DNA of 64,000 nt from contig NC_088315.1 in assembly GCF_910592395.1 (NCBI RefSeq), positions 17,779,808 through 17,843,807 on the forward strand, read 5' to 3'. Shown piece after piece: positions 20,801-27,180 of this stretch. Both the position numbers and the translations under genes were made by a program. The stretch comes from Lineus longissimus (Eukaryota; Nemertea; Pilidiophora; Heteronemertea; Lineidae). The notes under the pieces were generated by a model that was not told the DNA's origin, did not search any database, and saw only the letters and a list, made by a program, of their open reading frames with translations. How positions within the stretch are numbered: position 1 is the stretch's first letter; every line of letters starts with the position of its first letter.

Positions 20801-22946
20801 ACTATTGGCCAGACATCAAAGTTGTCTTTTATGTCATGACCTTAGTTGTAGCGTTGCTCTCGGTGATGAAACAATCGCAATATGCAATGACATTCATCTT
20901 TGATTTTACAATCTTTGACATCTGGCAGACATTAAAACCTTAAACTGATACCCCTAAACATTGAAATGTTCATGAAGCTAAAAGTTAGCAAATGAGTTAG
21001 TTTTTTCAATTAGTGATACACTAAAATACCATGTTTGCTGCCGGAATTTATTGACTAATGCACTAGCAGGGTTTCCGCCAGAGGGGGGATGGGGGGATTC
21101 ATCCCCCTCCTAAAATATTTCAAGGGGGATATCCCCCCTTAATTTTGAGCACTAAAGTTTGTTTTACTGTCAAAATGAGTAATTTTCATGATTTGATATG
21201 TAAAATAAGAGCATTTGGGAGCCAATTGTAGCGGTTTTAGGGCCAAAAAACGTCTCAGGAGATTTCATATACCCTTTTTATGAAAAAAAAAATTTTAGAA
21301 ATTCTTTTTTTTTTTTTGCTCCCCTCAAATTTAATCCTGGCGGAAACCCTGACTAGAGTTGATTTTTGTGCCTTTGAAGTTCATCTTTGACAGCACATTG
21401 CACAAATAAAACGCTCACAAAATTTTCAGGGTTGCCCGTTCACATTGTTCCTAAATGTAGACTCAAAGTCAAACAGATAATCACCTTTGGAAAGGGTGTA
21501 ACAGCAGAACTGTTCCTGGCAGCCGGGTTGAGTAAGTCGTAACCAACCTCTTGGTAAATCTCGAGGTAGGACATATGGATGGAGTTATCGGCGTCTTTCT
21601 GGTTAGCCAGCGCGTTGTAGATCATCGAAATGGCCCTGAAGTGCAATAAAAATATCAAATTGTTGAACTCTGATTAAGGGTAACACCATTTTGGCTAGAA
21701 CTTGAAATCATAAAGCAATTAGAACTCCTTTCAAATGAGGGGAATGCCCATTTAAAGGTCTACGCCGTTCGTTAAAAATGTCGAATTTGTAATTGAATTA
21801 AAAAATGTTCATCTGCGGAAACACGTAAAAAATATAAATTTCGACATTGCCGTTGTCTAGACTGATATACAAATACTATGAATACCAAGTTTAAACACAT
21901 TTGTATTCACAGTAACTGCACTACGGTATTGTGTATTAGTGGAATTCTATTTAACTGGACTACAAGTAATTATGAACGGCGTACCCCTTTAAAGCCTGGG
22001 AGGTCGTTATCTGGAATATGAAGAACCGACTACCATCCATGCACTAGCCCATGGTGGCACCTAATTAGCAGAAATAGACACAAACCTTGGTGCGAGGCCC
22101 CGGTCCCTATAGAGCCTAGCTGTCCCCTCCATTGTATATGTCTTGCCGCTTCCAGTCTGACCATAGGCAAAGATCGTACCATTATAGCCGTTGAGGAAGG
22201 CTGAAAAAGACAACATTTGAATCTGATAAGAAATGTTTAGAAGAAGATGTTCTGAAACACCTGAATATCCAATACTCTTTAACTTCAACAATATCCTTTT
22301 CACCTTCAACGATATAATTTTCCCTTCAACAATACCCTTTTTACCATCAACAATACCCCTTTTGTCTTCAAGAATACCCCTCTACCTTCAACAATACCCT
22401 TTTCCCTTTAACAATACCCTTTTTACCCTCAACAGTACCCCTTTTACTTTCAACAGTACCCCTTTACCTTCAACAATACCCTTTTCCCTTTAACAATACC
22501 CTTTTTATCCTCAACAGTACCCCTTTTACCCTCAACAGTACCCCTTTTACTTTCAACAGTACCCCTTTACCTTCAACAATACCCCTTTTACCTTCAACTG
22601 TACTCTTTTTACCTTCGACAATACTCTTTTTACCATCAACAATATCCTTATCACCTTCAACGATATCCTTTTTACCTTCAACAATACACTTATCACCTTC
22701 AACAATATCCTTTTTACCTTCAACAGTATCCTTAGCAGCCGTATCAAATATCTGTTCCTGCGATGAATCATGGGGGAAAACATGGCTGAACTTGTAAACA
22801 TCGCTAGGAATGTTCCGCGATGACGACGCTGGCCAATCAGTGCGTCCGTTGGTGGTGTTGATGGTGACGGTATCATTGCTTGTCTTGTATTCTGGGTAGA
22901 GTTTTGGACCAGGCTTGATCCTTGCGTACGTTTTGATATTGGCCAT
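2629..22946 (-). CDS. KIF6: Kinesin-like protein KIF6 (kinesin-9 family), complete, 16 coding exons, 1338 aa
   Basis: Minus-strand exons: 22718-22946, 22086-22200, 21485-21635, 20009-20223, 18373-18561, 14584-14702, 13861-14075, 13075-13198, 10977-11097, 10441-10547, 9878-9964, 9043-9208, 7688-7820, 6968-7171, 3363-5007, 2629-2825. All junctions are GT-AG and phases agree from ATG to TAG. Motor domain about residues 1-375: P-loop GQTGSGKT (90-97), switch I NQRSSRSH (211-218), switch II DLAGSE (244-249), then HIPYRNS and SLGGNC. Residues about 375-740 are charged and coiled-coil-like; 745-1273 are Ser-rich and probably disordered; an IQ motif lies at 1327-1337. Kinesin-9 motors act in motile cilia; vertebrate KIF6 is linked to ependymal cilia. 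The start ATG at 22944-22946 has purines at -3 and +4. Human KIF6 as I recall is about 814 residues, so this tail is much longer. KIF9 is less likely, because motor sequence such as AETPMNQ and [12 protein letters not shown] matches KIF6. Confidence 0.93.
3363..5007 (-). CDS. KIF6: KIF6 exon 15, Ser-rich tail (residues 726-1274)
   Basis: A very large exon (1645 nt). It opens with a coiled-coil end, [16 protein letters not shown] and LRMFRE. A long polar tail follows, rich in Ser, Lys, Gly and Asn, with loosely repeated Lys-Trp-Asn and Ser-Ser-Arg-Pro-Ser motifs, ending [10 protein letters not shown]. The frame would stop at 3355-3357 if not spliced, but TTTG|GTAAGTAAA at the end is a near-perfect donor, and joining to exon 16 gives a sensible IQ-motif C-terminus. 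Confidence 0.85.
3364..3364 (-). other. Alternative end: readable stop just past the exon 15 donor
   Basis: Without splicing at 3362/3361, the exon 15 frame continues Gly-Lys and meets TAA at 3355-3357. A transcript retaining this intron would encode a KIF6 lacking the IQ motif. This is an inference from sequence only. Confidence 0.35.
5176..5480. mobile_element. hAT-like MITE with 5-bp target duplication (copy 1)
   Basis: Ends are CAGGGTTTCCGCCA and TGGCGGAAACCCTG, inverted copies of each other, flanked on both sides by CCATG. The interior carries G-rich and C-rich blocks. A second copy at 21067-21351 is flanked by ACTAG. CAGGG ends and a 5-bp duplication fit a hAT5-type group; the assignment is an inference. 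It lies in the KIF6 intron between exons 14 and 15. Confidence 0.88.
5613..5937 (-). mobile_element. tRNA-derived SINE (copy 1)
   Basis: On the minus strand the head reads TAGCCCAGTGGTTAACACTG (A-box-like) followed by GGTTCGATCCC (B box). About 250 bases of shared body follow, with a tail of ATGATATGATATGATG type. Copies at 32181-32513 and 58054-58376 share the whole length. RNA polymerase III boxes plus dispersed copies indicate a SINE. Confidence 0.88.
6026..6235. mobile_element. TA-type MITE, pogo/Tigger-like (copy 2)
   Basis: Starts CAGTAGAACCTCTC and ends GAAGTTCTACTGTA; same family as 1771-1952. Internal TTAAGGACT and AGAGAGG modules are more diverged and partly duplicated. Confidence 0.85.
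6300..6945. repeat. 40-bp tandem array beside KIF6 exon 14 donor
   Basis: About 16 units of a 40-bp sequence made of CATATTCTATTAATTTGTAT plus TGTGTTGTGTTGTGT-type repeats. It ends about 20 bases inside the intron from the exon 14 donor (6967/6966). Two frames stay open on the plus strand purely because of the unit. Confidence 0.92.
6968..7171 (-). CDS. KIF6: KIF6 exon 14, coiled coil (residues 658-725)
   Basis: Encodes [16 protein letters not shown], then [20 protein letters not shown] and [14 protein letters not shown]. Acceptor ACCTTCAG|GCC, donor CGTG|GTACGT. Just after the donor an array of 40-bp units runs down to about 6300. Confidence 0.85.
7688..7820 (-). CDS. KIF6: KIF6 exon 13, coiled coil (residues 613-657)
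   Basis: Encodes [20 protein letters not shown], then [20 protein letters not shown] and LKKRE. It is the only full-length copy. The acceptor and about the first 50 coding bases are repeated upstream six more times (7920-8760) without the rest of the exon. Donor GAGAG|GTAGGG. Confidence 0.85.
7821..8765 (-). repeat. 157-bp tandem array of the exon 13 acceptor and exon head
   Basis: The intron before KIF6 exon 13 consists of about six units of 156-158 bp. Read on the minus strand, each has TTCTATTTCAG or a variant, then an imperfect copy of the exon start (CTAACCAGACAAGAGAACAG), stopping at CTACATCCTGAAG, then intron sequence GGGGACATGAGGGTGCAG. The copied exon piece is about 50 nt of 133. 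The copies furthest from the exon are most diverged (GTAG or TTATTGCAG-like acceptors). Confidence 0.88.
9043..9208 (-). CDS. KIF6: KIF6 exon 12, coiled coil (residues 558-613)
   Basis: Encodes [20 protein letters not shown], then a heptad-like charged helix ending [10 protein letters not shown]. Acceptor CTTTCAG|GCAA, donor ATCAG|GTAGG. Coiled-coil segment of the stalk. Confidence 0.85.
9504..9637. mobile_element. Near-perfect palindromic MITE
   Basis: AAGGTAGAATGGGGTA, then TTGTAGCCCCGGTTTAATTG, is mirrored at the other end by CAATTAAACCGGGGCTACAA and TACCCCATTCTACCTT. Arms are about 48 bp with a 35-bp loop. There is no coding capacity. Its flanks (TAT and ATT) do not clearly show a target duplication. 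It lies in the KIF6 intron between exons 11 and 12. Confidence 0.85.
9878..9964 (-). CDS. KIF6: KIF6 exon 11 (residues 529-558)
   Basis: A short exon encoding [16 protein letters not shown] and [13 protein letters not shown], a low-complexity linker. It is supported by splice sites (TTCATTCAG; AGAG|GTACG) and by phase on both sides rather than by homology. Confidence 0.7.
10441..10547 (-). CDS. KIF6: KIF6 exon 10 (residues 493-529)
   Basis: Encodes [20 protein letters not shown] and a basic run [14 protein letters not shown]. The donor is taken as A|GTAAGT after 10441, the strongest site and in phase with exon 11. Moderately conserved linker sequence. Confidence 0.75.
10857..10940. mobile_element. 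Truncated TA-type MITE
   Basis: Carries the GACCTCTCTAATCAGGACAC module through to the end of the family (AGCTATTGTA), without the left half. Confidence 0.75.
10977..11097 (-). CDS. KIF6: KIF6 exon 9 (residues 453-493)
   Basis: Encodes [20 protein letters not shown] followed by a short Thr/Ser-rich end. The helix CLRHLRDL resembles the conserved CFHHLKKLL-type segment of KIF6. Acceptor TTCTTCCAG, donor GAGAG|GTACAG. Confidence 0.82.
11427..12963. repeat. 54-bp minisatellite in KIF6 intron 8 (about 28 copies)
   Basis: Unit about 54 bp: AAGCAAACTGATGTGATTTG, CGGCCTCATGAGAAAGCTTC, CCAAGCAGTTTCCC. Copies are nearly identical; one lacks the CAGTTTCCC part (near 11957) and one has a single-base loss (near 12067). 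Because 54 is divisible by 3, long stop-free frames appear on both strands, e.g. an 18-residue repeat on the plus strand. It sits between KIF6 exons 8 and 9, about 110 bases from the exon 8 donor. I treat it as non-coding. Confidence 0.95.
13075..13198 (-). CDS. KIF6: KIF6 exon 8 (residues 412-453)
   Basis: Encodes [20 protein letters not shown] and then [17 protein letters not shown]. It aligns in position with the post-motor segment of KIF6. Acceptor TTTTAG|GTTT, donor CAAG|GTGAG; phases fit exons 7 and 9. Confidence 0.85.
13396..13730 (-). mobile_element. TTAA-flanked 330-bp MITE (family A, copy 1)
   Basis: The same 330-bp sequence occurs at 20413-20746 and 62844-63168 in the opposite orientation. 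Ends are TTAAAGGGTAACTCGTG and CATAGTATCACTTTAA, weak inverted repeats with TTAA at the edge. Here one edge has mutated to TTGA. TTAA targets suggest piggyBac-like or Kolobok-like mobilisation; no transposase is visible. Confidence 0.82.
13861..14075 (-). CDS. KIF6: KIF6 exon 7, end of motor and neck (residues 340-411)
   Basis: Encodes [19 protein letters not shown], then [17 protein letters not shown], the last motor helix. The charged [18 protein letters not shown] starts the coiled coil after the neck. The acceptor is directly flanked by an array of 19-bp units (14085-14320). Confidence 0.94.
14080..14320. repeat. 19-bp array abutting KIF6 exon 7 acceptor
   Basis: About 12 copies of GAATAAACATAAATCTAAC. 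On the minus strand each unit reads GTTAGATTTATGTTTATTY, so TTTATTTGTTAG, a pyrimidine-rich run ending in AG, recurs every 19 bases up to the true acceptor TTTCTATTTCAG at 14076. Confidence 0.93.
14584..14702 (-). CDS. KIF6: KIF6 exon 6 (residues 300-340)
   Basis: Starts with a variable Ser/Arg-rich stretch [18 protein letters not shown], the second half of an expanded loop 12. It ends with [17 protein letters not shown], the conserved helix on the microtubule-facing side. Acceptor TTTTCAG|GTCT, donor TTTAG|GTAAG. Confidence 0.92.
14703..15405. other. KIF6 intron sequence upstream of MRPS23
   Basis: Contains the presumed MRPS23 promoter. G-rich runs occur at 15050-15110 and 15215-15260 (strings of 7-9 G) and C-rich runs near 15003-15020. 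No TATA box is evident. A stop-free stretch at 14993-15289 on the plus strand is G-rich low complexity and not convincing as coding. Confidence 0.5.
15406..16095 (+). CDS. MRPS23: Mitochondrial ribosomal protein S23 (mS23), single exon, 229 aa
   Basis: Uninterrupted frame [20 protein letters not shown], then [39 protein letters not shown] and LKAEGVILR. These match animal MRPS23 in order: MAGS-L-x2-GSIF-R near the start, PLW-[FY]-[DE]-VY-x-FPP, RA-[KR]-F, RFV-[EQ]-KY and AEGVILR. The ATG context (AAAATGG) is good. The protein is a structural part of the small subunit of the mitochondrial ribosome and would be imported into mitochondria; the Lys/Arg-bearing N-terminus is compatible. Human MRPS23 is about 190 residues, so the acidic C-terminal extension ([19 protein letters not shown]) is longer. 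The gene lies wholly inside the KIF6 intron 5, on the opposite strand, and has no intron. No clear AATAAA follows; AATACA near 16341 is a weak candidate. Confidence 0.95.
   Translation: MAGSKLEKLGSIFTRIQGLLRSGALKYDDKPLWYEVYKRFPPKTNPVYNREVPQGEVKTLLYSEDFVRARFLREFTHNPDLVDFSDDNKKFLISQRFVQKYNSFKGDKRSDDVAFDMAKSALKAEGVILRTVEDLRKDEAEKLKVAARDRRDTVGHIGGGGVQHTAKPKFSAADIFGAATTKRDDTDVDQDYFIDEEFDSREVEEMLKTPAEQDTNLSRKHTKSKPDLK
16440..16695. repeat. Interspersed repeat with inverted arms
   Basis: TTTTGGCCAGAACTTGAAAT and CTAAAGCAATTA on the left are mirrored by TAATTGCTTTAGG and TTCAAGTTCTAGCCAAAA on the right. A related fragment lies at 21680-21735. Likely a palindromic MITE. Confidence 0.7.
16696..18372. 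other. KIF6 intron 5, remaining part
   Basis: No exon or RNA gene is seen. The part at 17268-17430 is a diverged relative of the TTAA family B element (TATACAACACTATAAATACC, then AATTGTGTATT). Confidence 0.5.
18373..18561 (-). CDS. KIF6: KIF6 exon 5, switch II (residues 237-300)
   Basis: Encodes [15 protein letters not shown], containing switch II DLAGSE, then [18 protein letters not shown] and an unusual Gly/Lys-rich stretch [14 protein letters not shown] that belongs to loop 12. Several GT dinucleotides occur near the end; the strong donor AA|GTGAGTG after 18373 is chosen because it gives the phase needed by exon 6. Confidence 0.88.
18809..18990. mobile_element. TA-type MITE (copy 3)
   Basis: TACAATGGAACCTCTCTTAG to GAGGTTCTACTGTA; same modular interior as 1771-1952, in the KIF6 intron between exons 4 and 5. 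Confidence 0.88.
19600..19831. mobile_element. TA-type MITE (copy 4) with internal expansion
   Basis: TACAGTGGAACCTCCCTTAG to GAGGTTCTACTGTA. The CTCTCTATTAAGGA module is repeated four or five times, making this copy about 50 bp longer than its relatives. Confidence 0.88.
20009..20223 (-). CDS. KIF6: KIF6 exon 4, switch I (residues 166-237)
   Basis: Encodes [16 protein letters not shown] and later [23 protein letters not shown] is the switch I motif that senses the nucleotide gamma phosphate. Acceptor CAAG|GTGG, donor AAG|GTAATT. Confidence 0.93.
20413..20746 (+). mobile_element. TTAA-flanked MITE (family A, copy 2)
   Basis: Starts TTAAAGGGTAACTCGTGTCA and ends GTATCACTTTAA. It is nearly identical over its length to 62844-63168 and to the reverse complement of 13396-13730. 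Intact TTAA at both ends. Confidence 0.87.
21067..21351. mobile_element. hAT-like MITE with 5-bp target duplication (copy 2)
   Basis: CAGGGTTTCCGCCAG to CTGGCGGAAACCCTG, flanked on both sides by ACTAG. Shares the interior (TTTGAGCACTAAAGTTTGTT-like and GGCCAAAAAACGTCTCAGG) with 5176-5480. Confidence 0.9.
21485..21635 (-). CDS. KIF6: KIF6 exon 3 (motor, residues 115-165)
   Basis: Encodes [19 protein letters not shown] and then [18 protein letters not shown], the conserved strand with YLEIY found in kinesins. It ends phase 0 at PFPK with donor AAG|GTGATT. Confidence 0.92.
21752..21992. mobile_element. TTAA-flanked MITE (family B, copy 1)
   Basis: TTAAAGGTCTACGCCGTTC at one end and GAACGGCGTACCCCTTTAA at the other, with terminal TTAA. 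The interior TGAATACCAAGTTT and TATTGTGTATTA is shared with 40246-40465. It lies in the KIF6 intron between exons 2 and 3. Confidence 0.8.
22086..22200 (-). CDS. KIF6: KIF6 exon 2, P-loop (residues 77-115)
   Basis: Encodes [20 protein letters not shown] followed by [14 protein letters not shown] is the Walker A loop that binds ATP. The acceptor is TTTTTCAG and the donor AG|GTTTGT. Joined to exon 1, the distance between AAKD and GYNGT matches kinesin-9 proteins exactly, which fixes the exon 1 donor at 22718. Confidence 0.93.
22260..22717 (-). repeat. 21-bp array starting at the KIF6 exon 1 5' splice site
   Basis: On the minus strand the unit is GTTGAAGGTAAAAAGGATAT with variants, repeated about 22 times with 20-21-bp spacing. 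The last exon 1 bases (GTTGAAG) plus the donor GTAAAA form the first unit. Units nearest the exon keep the exon frame as Val-Glu-Gly-Lys-Lys-Asp-Ile repeats and stay open to 22470. The array occupies nearly all of the 517-bp intron. Confidence 0.92.
22718..22946 (-). CDS. KIF6: KIF6 exon 1 (residues 1-76)
   Basis: Starts [15 protein letters not shown], the first beta strand of the kinesin motor. It ends in [18 protein letters not shown] plus TVE, with donor AAG|GTAAAA after 22718. A GTG lies in frame upstream but no upstream ATG, so ATG at 22944-22946 is the start. The exon end is also the first unit of a tandem array filling intron 1. Confidence 0.9.
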
Positions 22947-24800
22947 TACACTCTTCACTCAAGTTTCGATTTGAGGAAAAAGGACTGCATTGGAATCTTG
23001 TGTAAGTGACCTTTTAGAACCTGAAAATAGCATGGAGTCACATATTTTAAGCACTTGCGGTACAGCGAAAGCAACTAGGCACTTGGCTTTAGATCGAGAT
23101 TAAAGGATGATCGTGCTAAAAGGCATTGTCCGAAGTTGGCATAGGCCTTCTGACGTGTTCCGAGTGTGCGCATTTGATTTGTTTTGGCTCCGATTCATCT
23201 TTTGTCGAAAAGGCCTAGTGGCCCAAGGCCACGCTCTTCACTTCAGTTAATGTCTTCAAATATTAAATATGATATTATAGGCCCATTAAGCCAGATACGC
23301 TGATACGACCTAGGGTCGGCCCAACAAACTATCTTTACAGTAGATCTTCATGGTAAAAGATGGCAGACTCGAGAGGCATAGTCGCCAAGTCAGGCATCAT
23401 TGACCGTATATAAAAACCTATAGTTTAGGTACCAGCGTATCTGGCAAAGGGCCCCCTCCCTAGCAGTGGCCCATGCTCTTGAGCTGAGCTCTTTACGTAT
23501 CATTGGAGTGCCCCCTTCCTAGAATTGGCCTTAGTGGGCCTAGAACTATGTACATCACATCGTGATATCACAGGGCCAACATCTAGGCCTAATATAGGCC
23601 CAATGTTAGGACAATTTGTGACTGAAAACCAAACAGTAAATCTGCTTAAAACACCACTTAGGCAATCCATACTCACCTAATTTGATGTCAACTAAGTCAC
23701 ATGGTCATATTCTTTATTCCTGCAACTCGTTTCATGAATTTGATCAAGCCATGGCTTCAGTTGTCAAGGTTTTGTGGACCAAAACAATCTTTCACATTTC
23801 ACATTTTTTTGTAGTGTTGTGGTTGTCGTTACACTCAGCTGTCAATTCGCGGTACTTCTGATAGCGGAACACGAGTGCTAAAAATTATGTGATTTTAGAT
23901 TATTTCTCCAACAAACGCACTGTATAGGTCATTGTTAAGCCATGACATGTGATTAATTTGAGCTTCATGTGTTCGTTGAAATATACATGTTCTGTCAGAC
24001 AAAAAGTTAATTTATTTTGATAAGCCCCCCTTTAGGAGGGGCTCTTAAGATACACGTGTGTGTGGGAGTATATACTGATTTGATGAGAAATAAAGAGAGT
24101 AACTATTGTATATCCTACAAACAATTTTTTTTGGTATATTTCTGAATTAACTCCGTTGAGTTTACCGATTTCTCCGCGATCTTCCGGTGGTGGTTGCTAT
24201 CCCATTGGTTGAAATTAATTTAAATCTTCATGGGAATTCGCTACATCATATACCTAAGAAATTGGCCAATTATATTAATATTTTTATTAGAGAAATATCC
24301 GTCCTAAATAATGACAGAAAAGGGTGGTTTATTTCAATTTTGTGTCGACATGATCGAGGTCACGTGACATAAAAACAAAACAATCGCACACACCCGTCCA
24401 AAAAAGGCACTTTAAGAAAAACAAATACGTTTTTCCAGCTTAAAACCACACTGACGACTAAGTTATATTGGTCGTCTGCCCAAATCTGAAGTATCAAGAT
24501 GAATCACAAACTAGAACTAGCTCTATTTAGCAAAAGTTGCGTGAAAAATTCGGGTGAGCGACATTCTGCACCCTAGCGGCCAATAATTAAACTACTTTCA
24601 GCCGTCTGCTCCGGTCTCGTTAGGGAGTTTTTCCCAAATGTACGCGATGATGACGTGCCCCATTAACAGGACGTAACAACCTATTTGTGTCGTATCACTG
24701 GAAACGCCCGATTCCCGTGAATAAGGACAATCACAATGTATTACATTACCAAAACAAAAATGTGTCGGAAGGAACTATATGGATGGTCCCATCGCACCCC
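22947..24800. other. Intergenic, upstream of KIF6 start
   Basis: Contains the presumed KIF6 5' UTR and promoter. No clear TATA box or CpG block. No exon was found on either strand. The region is unusually poor in repeats compared with the rest of the window. Confidence 0.5.
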
Positions 24801-24829
24801 CCCTCCAGCAGTATGACACAGAAGGGCTA

Positions 24830-25090
24830 GTTGACTGTCCACCGGGGGGGTTGGGGGGAGCTTCCCCCCAACGCACTGGTAAAAACCTATGTAGACGGAG
24901 GGGGGTTTGGGGGGTGTCCCCCCATTGTAACAGCTGTAGTTGTTAGAGCTTGCACTTAACATATGCTCGTAGGGGGGTTCGGGGGAGCTCCCCCGACCTA
25001 AAGGGGGGCTCACTAAGTTCTTGACTTTACATATTACAGCTACACTGTGCGCTTGTTTGAGGAGCAGACTCCCTGACCCCCCCTCAATTA
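24830..25090. repeat. G-run/C-run short palindromes
   Basis: Several short stretches of the form GGGGGAGCTCCCCC or GGGGGGAGCTTCCCCCC occur at 24843-24870, 24899-24925, 24975-24998 and, in part, 25075-25083. Each can form a short hairpin. Purpose unknown; perhaps the remains of a G/C-rich repeat. Confidence 0.6.
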
Positions 25091-26041
25091 TTATCACCTT
25101 TTGGCTACAAAGCCCCTCATTTGGCACAAAACTTGGGTGCTATGAATTAACACATATGATGGACATGATCTGATCTGTATGAGATCGTGCTTGACCTGTG
25201 AAGACCTGTCAGACTGGAAGTGGAAGGCTGCTGGGGCCCTTAGCCAGTACGGTGTCCACCCAAGCAACTTGCGGTCCATATACCCAGTGTTGTAGACTGC
25301 GATGTAGGAAGTGTAGGTGTTGACCCAGATGACTCGGGACTGGCCTCTGCTTATGGGATGTGGTAGTACAGTTGACCGTCGCCACTTTCCTCAAACAGCA
25401 ATTTGGGACTTCCCGACTGGTATTGACCAATCAGGAGAGATCTATCATGCTTGTTGGGCACAAACAGCATGGCCATGATCACATATGTGACCCAGCACGG
25501 CAAAATGAGTCACATGTCGCACAGATGAGCCTAAAATGACACCAGAACATAATAGAAGAAATTGATGTACTCAGATGTCACAAAAGGCAGACAACTGTGA
25601 AATGAACAACCAGTCTATCTCAACCTGTCAAGCTCGGAGCGACATGCAACTTGTTCCGTCATGGCGGGTCACATATGGAGGTTTTAATTACCCGACAGGA
25701 AGTCCTACATGATTTCTGCTAGAGGAAAGTGGCAAATAGGAATGTTAAGTTGCAGGAATGAGTGATAGACCCGTTGTGAGGAGCCAAGAAACAAGAAATA
25801 ATTCAGACCATCAAAGAATACCCTGGCTGTTGGTCAGCACTGGCCACTGTCTTCAGCTTTAGTTCTTGTGCCAGTTCTTTTTTTGCAAGTGTTGCCCGAG
25901 GTCGACTGATGGTGACCAGAAACATGATTGACCTTGCTGCTGCCATTTGATCGCCGAATAGCAGCTGTGATTTCCTGGCTCACTGTTTAACAAAGGACCA
26001 GTTCATTCCATGGAGAGAAGGCCAGCAATCACAACCACCCT

Positions 26042-26143
26042 ATGGCAGCAGGTTGCCTTTCCCAACAGGACTGTGGCTCACAAACACCGCGCAGGCAGCA
26101 GGTTGCCTTTCCCAACAGGATTGTGGCTCACAAACACCGTGCA
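26042..26143. repeat. Local tandem duplication, about 50 bp
   Basis: GGCAGCAGGTTGCCTTTCCC, then CAGGACTGTGGCTCACAAAC, is immediately repeated once with three or four changes. Confidence 0.85.
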
Positions 26144-26539
26144 CACCATGAGATAAGTTGGAAGCTCAAAAGTTTCCAATCATAGAACCTCTATTACTTG
26201 CCGAATGGGACAACATCTTCATTGGCGTCTTACTCTATACAAGGAAATTCCGAAGTCTGAAATAACTGACCAAAACACTGATTATTTTGGATTCAATGAT
26301 ATTACTATTTCTTTTAATTAAAACTTACAGCAAATATCTGAGAAAATTTTCCTTTTCTGGTAACTTCCTCAAATCTACATTCAATATTTACATGTGTATA
26401 CTACATCTGTATAGCTACGCATTTGCATATAGCGGGCCTCGGCTTCAAATTTAGGCAGATTTGCCTGAGTTACAAGCTCCCTGGTGTTGGGTCAATGAAC
26501 TAAAATATATACATTATGTCTCATAAATAAATTACAGTG

Positions 26540-26782
26540 GTACCTATTTGAAGCGCCCAGCAAACAAGCAAATTTTGTCACCGTGACCTTCAATCATGCA
26601 TGATCACACGCAACAAAAATCACATGTCTGCAACAATAATCATTTATTGCACAGACCTGCGATTACTATCAAACCAGCAATTACCAGTTTACCACAGACG
26701 AGTGATCGTTTATCGCTCATCGCAGCAAAAATTGTTGCAGGTTGCAGTGAGAAAAATCACTTGTGTGCGGGGTGCTTAAGGC
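26540..26782. mobile_element. MITE with AAGCGCCC ends (family C, copy 1)
   Basis: Starts AAGCGCCCAGCAAACAAGC and ends CACTTGTGTGCGGGGTGCTT. The middle alternates TCGCTGCAACTTGC-like motifs. Relatives: 28220-28375, 30308-30490, 44092-44330, 45172-45403, 61228-61316. Confidence 0.72.
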
Positions 26783-27004
26783 AAGATGCATACTATTAAC
26801 ATTGCACAATAGCCCAAAGTCTCTGGTCTGCTCACTACTACATGTTACAACCTACTTGTGTTATTTAACCCATCTTTGGTCAATCTCCAAGTAACCGTAC
26901 TTGAAACGTAAATGACCCCCTGGAAAAGGAAGCTTTATGATGATATTGAGTTCTTATCAAAGCACTTTTCCATGTTTCCCTGTTGAAAGCGCTTTGGGAT
27001 AGCA

Positions 27005-27180
27005 TATTATTACCCCGGTCTCCACAGAAATCAATCAGGAATTTCAAGGAGCAACCAGAAGGCGCTCACTTGAACTCGACCAGTAGGGGAACCAAGAAGT
27101 GACTCAGCAAGGAGTCGAACCCACGACCTCTTGATCATGTGGCTGACTCTCTTCCACTTCACTTCCCCTGCCCCATAAGC
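27005..27180 (-). mobile_element. tRNA-derived SINE fragment
   Basis: On the minus strand, GGTCGTGGGTTCGACTCC is a B-box-like sequence. It is preceded by AGAGAGTCAGCCACATGAT, where an A-box-like part is expected. No full-length second copy is in the window. Confidence 0.55.

Noticed and set aside
22944-22958. Upstream in-frame start 12 bases before the KIF6 ATG
   Set aside because: The upstream codon is GTG, not ATG. The ATG at 22944-22946 has a good context and gives the expected kinesin N-terminus.
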